A stretch of 64,000 nucleotides of DNA from Micromonospora sp. RHAY321 (GTDB lineage Bacteria; Actinomycetota; Actinomycetes; Mycobacteriales; Micromonosporaceae): positions 62,001 to 126,000 of the forward strand of contig NZ_JAMHIW010000008.1 of assembly GCF_023896955.1 (NCBI RefSeq). The letters are read 5' to 3'. Both the position numbers and the translations under genes were made by a program. The notes below the pieces were generated by a model. It was not told where the DNA came from and did not search any database. It worked only from the letters and a program-made list of their open reading frames with translations. The first letter of the stretch is position 1; each line of letters starts with the position of its first letter. Below are positions 59,901 through 64,000 of this stretch, in pieces.

Positions 59901-60091
59901 CATCGGGTGTGGGCGAGCAGCAGCGCGTGGTAGGTGTTGGCAACCGGGCCGGTGGCCGCGGCGTATGACGTGGTGGCGGCTGGCGCGGCTTGGGCGGTGG
60001 CGGTGGGTCGGGCGATGGCGAGTCCAGCGCCGACGGCGCTGCCAAGGATGAGGAGCCGCCGCCTGCTCAACTCGAATTCGGATATACGCAT
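56945..60091 (-). CDS. Tat-exported polysaccharide-active protein with discoidin (F5/8 C) domains
   Basis: A 1048-residue secreted protein. The N-terminus FELSRRRLLILGSAVGAGLA is a twin-arginine signal. Residues ~60-450 form a helix-rich, toroid-like domain (FWDSTFELYFVLAARLLWSEL, WNTAHNIHDTFLVENHGSFGPHYQ) of the kind seen in polysaccharide lyases and six-hairpin glycosidases. Beta-sandwich regions follow, with two discoidin/F5-8C domains (SWLAVDLGESIDISGVRLDWE near residue 690 and RLVIDLGSLQGLASVRLTW near the C-terminus). The ATG at 60091 has AAGGA 7 nt upstream, and a longer start is less likely. The exact enzyme class is uncertain. It is preceded by LacI-like palindromes. Confidence 0.8.
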   Translation of the reverse strand: MRISEFELSRRRLLILGSAVGAGLAIARPTATAQAAPAATTSYAAATGPVANTYHALLLAHTRWAEEQWDPAINAYRLADFRFAVVLGNAVLLISPGYDPAAAGVDRDTLHARTVATIRRFAATNRLAGGTEWGRQLFWDSTFELYFVLAARLLWSELDEVTRNNVDRIARGQAAYAHSLGTRNDPLSGSWTPNGLTGGWIGDTKLEEMGVYAQAIAPGLAWATDDPAAAAWRERFLTWTLNATGLPAADRANAAVVDGRAVADWNTAHNIHDTFLVENHGSFGPHYQEELWRTAGRTAAHFLTAGQPLPEALTRQPSAAQLWRTMRLLASDAGEPFMPMVADRYHLYGRDVLPLAFLAQVQGDRHAARAEADLADRLMPYLNYPPEYRLTKFSGEPKYEPEARAELAISYLFHSWRAANGGVVEPVASTTFFAAAAGTRDFGEQAGLTAQQTPTAFAAAVSKTGYVSFLWAPAHDNWLFDTRAASLLPRQSAPVLGRTSAAYTMARDGLDATATVLRVAGGTAGYVTLPTGTVVYATTGIGADEGALTLFNLDMPGVPGLTGTRTFTGEQGSVTLAGQQGLGDGGTDQISFAPRPARYVRMLGRSPVNQYGYSLFAFAVLGASGIDLATGRPTTASSADPAYPAPNATDGNSGTRWAVAREERGRADSWLAVDLGESIDISGVRLDWEAAYGTRYVIQTSLDGINWSDAAVVPDSPTIAGSWLDVDGRAGLVVHNGQNPITVTATTVTLSSGPATGSTRLIIEGYTGASRSALAAAASRTLPNGGPEALRVSDADGYLSLFNLSDEDITTAAVTLSQHATLRLYHGSQVTGSGTTSYQVDLAAATARVEPPRFTATAVRPAKSIPAGTRFDVTDSHHLRITAPAEHIVMVQLESMAGGARRRVTVPAGRSRDVAFAGGMVTPTSDLARSRTTYPTSPLPAGMTDPSAAVDGDPVTAWQPGPTGRLVIDLGSLQGLASVRLTWTPGRRRPITVATSADGLGYVAVASVPKPRPETTISTRSSGRYVAIAVADWQPGDARLTHAEVFGA

Positions 60092-60106
60092 GGTGGTCCT
60101 TCGGTG

Positions 60107-60120
60107 TGACAACGTTGTCA
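60107..60120. promoter_or_regulatory. Palindromic operator candidate TGACAACGTTGTCA
   Basis: A perfect 14-bp palindrome with a central CG, the shape of a LacI-family operator, lies 16 bp before the start of the discoidin-domain gene. A second related palindrome lies 36 bp further upstream. Confidence 0.6.
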
Positions 60121-60155
60121 GACAGACTCTGACGATCGTTTCCGGATGTCAAGAC

Positions 60156-60166
60156 CAACGTCGTTG
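60156..60166. promoter_or_regulatory. Second palindrome CAACGTCGTTG
   Basis: CAACG and CGTTG around a single T. It shares the CAACG half-site with the palindrome at 60107, so the two may bind one repressor cooperatively. The centres are about 48 bp apart. Confidence 0.45.
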
Positions 60167-60228
60167 CCTCAGGGCTTCGGCCGGCGGGGGTTCCGGTACC
60201 GCAAGACACCCCCGCCCTTCCGGCCGTC

Positions 60229-60283
60229 GATCATGAAGTTATTGCCCGTCGCCTCGGCGTGTCGTGGCAATAACTTCATGATC
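60229..60283. repeat. 18-bp inverted repeat overlapping the ccdA 3' end
   Basis: GATCATGAAGTTATTGCC (60229-60246) and its exact complement (60266-60283) flank a 19-nt loop. One mismatch beyond, the arms extend by 3 bp. It is A/T-rich against a GC-rich background and looks like an inserted REP-type palindrome. It contains the ccdA stop codon and could act as a terminator. Confidence 0.75.
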
Positions 60284-61138
60284 AACGAGGCTGGGTGGGG
60301 TGCGGAGGCGGTGGGTGCGGGCCTGGGTCAGGGCTGCCAGGATCAGCAGGGCCGCCAGGGCGGCTACGAGCAGTGCCGGGCCGATGGCGTCCAGGGCGTT
60401 GGACAGGGTTCGTTGTAACTGGGACGCCGCTCGGATGACCGGGTCGTGGAGGGCGTCGCGGCGGCCGGCGGCGAGCCGTAGCTCGTACCAGCCGTACCAG
60501 GCGACGTAGCCGCCGGCGGCCAACAGCACCAGGCCACTGAGGCGGGGCACCAGCGCACCGGCGACGCGCAGCCGGGCCACCAGGCCGTCGCGCAGCAGCG
60601 CCACCCCGAGGGCGGCGACCGCGACCACCAGCCCCATCCCGAGGGCGTACGCGCCGAACAGCGCCAGCCCCTGACCGGTCGAGCCGGCCTGGAGGCTGGT
60701 CACCACGATGGCCAGGAACGGCGCGATGGCGCAGCCGAGCGAGGCCAGCGAGTACGCCGCGCCGAACAGCGCCATCGACGGCCAGGACCGGGTCAGCCGG
60801 GGCGCCCGGGCGGACCAGCCGGGGGCGGGCAGCCGCCGACCGGCGAGCAACCAGCAGCCGGCCAGCACCAGCAGCACGCCGAGCGCCACGGTCAGCCACG
60901 GCAGCCGGGGCCGCAGCCAGCCGGCCAGCGGCGCGAGCGCCAGGCCGAACGCGCCGAACACCAGCACGTACCCCAGGGTCAACCCGGCCGCCGCGGTGAG
61001 CGCGCGGCCGACCGCGCCGCGGGTGTCCGACTTCCCGGCGACCAACAGCGAGAGGTACGCGGGCAGCAACGCGAAGCCGCACGGGTTGACCGCGCCGAGC
61101 ATGCCGGCGGTCAGCGCGAGCAGCAGTGCGGCGGTCAC
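60239..61138 (-). CDS. ccdA: CcdA-type cytochrome c biogenesis/thiol transporter
   Basis: A 299-residue membrane protein with six or more helices that carries reducing power from cytoplasmic thioredoxin to extracytoplasmic thiols. The two redox Cys are in AVNPCGFALLPAYLS and SLGCAIAPFLAI, as in CcdA/DsbD. The GTG at 61138 overlaps the stop of the TlpA-like gene. The last 14 or so residues (VDHEVIATTRRGDGQ) come from an inverted-repeat element, not from CcdA. Its partner is the adjacent lipoprotein thioredoxin. Confidence 0.92.
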   Translation of the reverse strand: MTAALLLALTAGMLGAVNPCGFALLPAYLSLLVAGKSDTRGAVGRALTAAAGLTLGYVLVFGAFGLALAPLAGWLRPRLPWLTVALGVLLVLAGCWLLAGRRLPAPGWSARAPRLTRSWPSMALFGAAYSLASLGCAIAPFLAIVVTSLQAGSTGQGLALFGAYALGMGLVVAVAALGVALLRDGLVARLRVAGALVPRLSGLVLLAAGGYVAWYGWYELRLAAGRRDALHDPVIRAASQLQRTLSNALDAIGPALLVAALAALLILAALTQARTHRLRTPPSLVDHEVIATTRRGDGQ

Positions 61139-61752
61139 GCCCCGGCCAGTGCGGCGACCTTGGCGGTGAGCGCCTCACCGTCCAGGAAGCCGTGGTGGAC
61201 GACCGCGCCGTTCCGGTCGATGATCACGAAGATGCTCTGCTCGGTCACCTTGAACCGCTTCCAGAGCGCACCCTTGCTGTCCTCGATCTGTGGCGTCGCG
61301 CCGAGGTCGAACTCGGTGACGAACTCCTTCATGGCCTTCCGCTCGCCCAGCCCGGCGACGCCGACGATCGGCACGGTGTCCCGGTACCGGGGTTCGATCT
61401 CGGCCACCGTCCATGCCTGACTGGCGCAGGTGGCGCACCACGGCGCCCAGAACCACAGCACCACCGGTTTGCCGGCGAGCTGTGCCGCGTCGAACGCGGC
61501 CCCGCCGAGGGTGGTCCCGGTGAAGCGCAGCACGTCCGGGATCTGCGTTGGGGCGGCGGGTGGTCCGCCGGTCGCCGCGCCGGTCGGGGTGGGCGGGGCG
61601 CCGGTCGAGGCCGGGGCCGATCCGGCGGCGGCGGGCCCACCCGGCGCGGTGCCGGTACAGGCGGCAATGCCGAACAGGGCCACCACCAGCGCTGCGGCGG
61701 TGGCGGCACGGCGTAGCTGCCCGACCCCTGTCCACGCCATGCTGATCCGCAT
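61135..61752 (-). CDS. TlpA-like thioredoxin-fold lipoprotein
   Basis: A 205-residue exported redoxin. The lipobox is in LFGIAACTG, then a Pro/Ala/Gly linker and a thioredoxin fold with active site WFWAPWCATCASQ. The cis-Pro region is near TPQIEDSKG. It would be reduced by the adjacent CcdA and act on extracytoplasmic disulfides, for example apocytochrome c. The ATG at 61752 follows GGAGG; an internal ATG at 61740 is an alternative. Its stop overlaps the ccdA GTG. Confidence 0.9.
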   Translation of the reverse strand: MRISMAWTGVGQLRRAATAAALVVALFGIAACTGTAPGGPAAAGSAPASTGAPPTPTGAATGGPPAAPTQIPDVLRFTGTTLGGAAFDAAQLAGKPVVLWFWAPWCATCASQAWTVAEIEPRYRDTVPIVGVAGLGERKAMKEFVTEFDLGATPQIEDSKGALWKRFKVTEQSIFVIIDRNGAVVHHGFLDGEALTAKVAALAGA

Positions 61753-61817
61753 CCGCTCCTCCGTTCCGGTCCGGAAGGGACCCTTCCTAGCCGTGAGGCG
61801 TTGACAGGTGCCCTTCC

Positions 61818-63281
61818 CTACTCGGCCTTGGCGAGTCGGAGAGCCAACTCCGGGCAGACCTTGACCGCCTTCAGCGCGCCCTCCCGCAGCCAGGTCGGCA
61901 CCGGGGTGGGCGGGAACGCGGGGTATCCGTTGCCGTCGAGTCGGATGAAGTCCGGCACGACGTGCGCGCACAGCCCGTGCCCGTCGCAGCGCGACCAGTC
62001 CAGGGTGAGCTTCTGCGGGTTCGCGTCGGGTGCGCCCGGCAGCCCCATCACGCCCTTGACCCGGCGGCCGCAGCCGTCGCCGGTGGTGTGCAGCCGCAGA
62101 TCGTCGGCGAAGACCTCGATGGCGGAGAGGGCGAACCGGGCGGTGCCGTCGGGGTGGCTGCACGCGCCCCGGCCCTTCACCTCGCCGGCGGCGGCCCGCA
62201 CCACGTCCGCCGGCTGGCTCCCGGCCACCGCCAGGTCCACCGCGCGGGCCAGGTCCGGCAGGCCCATCTTGCACGGTCCGCACTGGCCGGCGGACTCCCC
62301 GGCCAGGTAGCGCACCACCTGGGCGGCCTCACCAAGCGGGCAGGTGTCGGTGCCGAGCGGGACGATGATGCCGGCGCCGAGAGTGCCGCCGACCGCGGCC
62401 AGGCCCTTGCGGGAGACCTCCGCGCGGTCCGCCGCCTCCGGGGTGATCCACTTGCCGTGGTAGCCGCCCATCAGGATGCCCTGAACGTCTGGCACCTCGC
62501 ACAGGTCGAGGACGTCGCGCAGCGGCATACCGGCGGTGCACTCCACCACGGCCGGTCGGCCCGCCGCACCCGTCACGGTGAGCAGCACGGTGCCCGGCTC
62601 GTCGTCGGTGCCGAGCGCCGCGTACTCGTACGGGCCGAGTCGGGCACCGACGGCGAGCTGGGCGTACGTCTCGGCGTTGGAGAGCAGGGTGGGCAGGCCG
62701 CCGACCCCGGAGTCGCTGGAGCGCTTCTTGGTGCCGGGTGGGATGTGCGGCAGCCCGTTGATCCCGTTGACCAGGGCGCCGCCCTCGCCGGAGATGAACC
62801 GGTGCGGCACGGTGACGATGGTGGCCGGCACCGGCATCCGCCGTTCCGCCAGCGCCTCCATCAGCGAGTCCCGGCCCACCCCGTCGTCGGCCACGCCGAT
62901 GACGATCTCCTCGGCGTCCAGCGCGTACGCGGCCAGCGCCGCACCGTCCAGGATCAGGTGCGGGGCGCGGGTCAGCAGCACCTTGTCCTTCCAGCTGGCC
63001 GGCTCCCCCTCGGTGGCGTTGACCACCACCACGGCGGCGAGGTCCTGCCGCTCGCAGGACTCCAGCACCGCGCGCAGCTTGCGGGCGAACGGGAAGCCCG
63101 CCCCGCCCTTGCCCTTGAGCTGCATGCCCTCGGCGAGCCGGAGGAGCTGCGCCGGCTCCATCGGGCCGATCGGCCCGTGCACCTCCTCGTGCGCCGCCAG
63201 GTCCAGCCGGCCGAACTCCGCGAAACCGGCGGTGAGCCGGGGCTCGCCCACGCAGGCGACCGGGGGCACCGTCGTACGCAT
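61818..63281 (-). CDS. NuoF-like flavoprotein with C-terminal ferredoxin
   Basis: A 487-residue protein. The NuoF-type FMN/NADH-binding region has LKGKGGAGFPFARK and NATEGEPASWKDK, followed by an SLBB-like segment and the Fe-S site ESAGQCGPCKMG with a further Cys in RGACSHPDGT. The C-terminal 70 residues form a small ferredoxin (CDGHGLCAHVVPDF...KVCPELA) with three Cys, suggesting a 3Fe-4S or incomplete 4Fe-4S cluster. It probably passes electrons from NAD(P)H to the membrane partner encoded upstream. The ATG at 63281 has a GAGG site 7 nt upstream. It overlaps the stop of the upstream gene. Confidence 0.87.
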   Translation of the reverse strand: MRTTVPPVACVGEPRLTAGFAEFGRLDLAAHEEVHGPIGPMEPAQLLRLAEGMQLKGKGGAGFPFARKLRAVLESCERQDLAAVVVVNATEGEPASWKDKVLLTRAPHLILDGAALAAYALDAEEIVIGVADDGVGRDSLMEALAERRMPVPATIVTVPHRFISGEGGALVNGINGLPHIPPGTKKRSSDSGVGGLPTLLSNAETYAQLAVGARLGPYEYAALGTDDEPGTVLLTVTGAAGRPAVVECTAGMPLRDVLDLCEVPDVQGILMGGYHGKWITPEAADRAEVSRKGLAAVGGTLGAGIIVPLGTDTCPLGEAAQVVRYLAGESAGQCGPCKMGLPDLARAVDLAVAGSQPADVVRAAAGEVKGRGACSHPDGTARFALSAIEVFADDLRLHTTGDGCGRRVKGVMGLPGAPDANPQKLTLDWSRCDGHGLCAHVVPDFIRLDGNGYPAFPPTPVPTWLREGALKAVKVCPELALRLAKAE

Positions 63282-64000
63282 CACTTCGCCTCACCCCGCA
63301 GCCCGGCCCAGTACGCGCCGTCCACCGCGTCCGCGCTGGCCTTGCGCCGCTTGGCGGACCGGCTCTCGCCGGCGGCCCGCCGTGCCCGCCGCGACGCCAG
63401 GTCGACCAGGGTGGGGGTGTCGTCGACGGGCGGCGGCACCTCCTCCGGTACGTACCGGGTCGGCGGGCGCCAGTAGTCCGGCTCCTCCGGCAGGTCGTCC
63501 TCGGCGCTGTGCCGGCCGCTGCCACTGCGCGGCGCCGCCGAGATCGGACCGGCCGAGATCGGACCGGCCGAGATCGGACCAGCCGAGATCGGACCAGCCG
63601 AGATCGGTTCGGCGGAGACCGGCCCTGCCGAGATCGGCGCGGTGGCCTGCCACCGGCGCGGGCTGTCCCACGGCTCCTCGGGCTCGTCGAGCATCCGCTG
63701 CGGCGAGGCCGAGTACCTGGTGCCGTCGTCCTCCACCGACCGGGAGCGGCGGCTCGAGCGCCGGGCGACCGGCTCCAACTCCTCCTCGTCGCGCCGACGG
63801 GTGACCGTCTCCTCCGCGCTCCGGCGACCCGACCGGCGGGTCGACGACTCCCGCTCGTCGCGCCGGCCACGCGTGGCCCGTTCGGTGTCCCGCCGGGCCG
63901 CCGGCTCCTCGTCGCGTCGGCGTCGGGTGGGCCGCACCGGCTCGGCGAGCGAGCCCGGCTCGGGCACCACCGGGACGGTGAACCGCTCGGGGTCGCGCCG
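63281..64000 (-). CDS. C-terminal part of a low-complexity, charged protein (truncated by window edge)
   Basis: The reading frame is open to the right window edge and ends at 63281. What is visible is an Arg/Glu-rich, disordered cytoplasmic tail with a run of ISAGP pentapeptides encoded by a 15-bp tandem repeat, and the ending RKASADAVDGAYWAGLRGEAK. The stop overlaps the start of the NuoF-like gene. Related clusters have a ferric-reductase-like or cytochrome b membrane protein here, which would make this its C-terminal extension, but the membrane part is outside the window. Confidence 0.6.
   Translation of the reverse strand, partial: RRDPERFTVPVVPEPGSLAEPVRPTRRRRDEEPAARRDTERATRGRRDERESSTRRSGRRSAEETVTRRRDEEELEPVARRSSRRSRSVEDDGTRYSASPQRMLDEPEEPWDSPRRWQATAPISAGPVSAEPISAGPISAGPISAGPISAGPISAAPRSGSGRHSAEDDLPEEPDYWRPPTRYVPEEVPPPVDDTPTLVDLASRRARRAAGESRSAKRRKASADAVDGAYWAGLRGEAK
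63541..63645 (-). repeat. 15-bp tandem repeat encoding ISAGP units
   Basis: AGATCGGACCGGCCG repeats almost exactly four times (63541-63600), followed by three diverged copies. On the coding (minus) strand it gives ISAGP pentapeptides. Slippage during replication would change copy number in frame. Confidence 0.85.

Noticed and set aside
1-64000. CRISPR array, rRNA operon, insertion sequence or biosynthetic megasynthase
   Set aside because: No regularly spaced repeats with unique spacers, no rRNA sequence, no transposase ORF with inverted ends, and no PKS/NRPS modules were found.

Overview
The window is a 64 kb piece of a very high-GC actinobacterial chromosome, most likely Micromonospora or another member of the Micromonosporaceae. 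The grounds are the strong G/C third-position bias, many GTG starts (and one TTG), the fasR-fabD-fabH-acpP-fabF cluster followed by a DUF3145 gene, a homodimeric AceE-type pyruvate dehydrogenase, AhpE, DUF3052 and a HelD-like RNA-polymerase rescue ATPase. Genus assignment is inference; no marker search was possible.

Layout. 1-4.3 kb: housekeeping and accessory enzymes (APH-like kinase, HAD phosphatase, SDR, two membrane-anchored proteins of unknown function). 4.3-7.0 kb: a lower-GC island of about 2.65 kb bounded by a 47-bp direct repeat of the 3' half of a tRNA-Val(UAC) gene. It has three small unknown genes, paired 8-bp repeats near both ends, and no integrase. 7.1-16.6 kb: ahpE, DUF3052, a fused E1 alpha/beta 2-oxoacid dehydrogenase, MarR, PhoD phosphatase, YjbQ and aceE with a strong terminator. 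16.7-21.5 kb: SRPBCC protein, GH1 beta-glucosidase coupled to an MFS transporter, and gltX. 21.5-26.2 kb: a CopC-domain protein, a secreted membrane protein, a frameshifted pyrE and a two-component system. 26.2-31.2 kb: the type II fatty-acid synthase operon with its PucR/FasR regulator. Its FabD carries an extra C-terminal lipoyl-like domain with no lysine. 31.3-38.1 kb: an RCK-domain membrane protein, NagZ-like lipoprotein, DUF3145, carbonic anhydrase and an alpha/beta hydrolase. 38.2-46.2 kb: HelD-like helicase, CDF metal exporter, a secreted wall-active protein behind a c-di-AMP (ydaO/yuaA) riboswitch, PfkB kinase plus SurE, and a STAS protein. 46.5-56.8 kb: small surface and stress-type proteins, a peroxiredoxin/DsbA-like pair, a large LuxR-type ATPase regulator, a saccharopine-dehydrogenase-like reductase, a MerR-DnaN (sliding clamp) fusion and serS. 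56.9-64 kb: a large Tat-exported discoidin-domain protein behind palindromic operator candidates, then a ccdA / TlpA-like / NuoF-ferredoxin redox operon whose first gene runs off the right edge.

How the genes work together. The clearest functional unit is FasR-FabD-FabH-AcpP-FabF, transcribed from a promoter with a TAGTGT -10 overlapped by an inverted repeat. GH1 and MFS overlap GTGA-style and form a sugar-uptake and hydrolysis pair. The peroxiredoxin at 48.5 kb and the DsbA-like protein overlap and probably form a peroxidase/reductant pair. The last genes (NuoF-like, TlpA-like, CcdA) look like a membrane-linked thiol/electron relay.

The most unusual items are the MerR-beta-clamp fusion, the FabD-lipoyl-like fusion, the tRNA-bounded mini-island with symmetric arm-type repeats, the pyrE frameshift and the palindromic element that supplies the C-terminus of CcdA.
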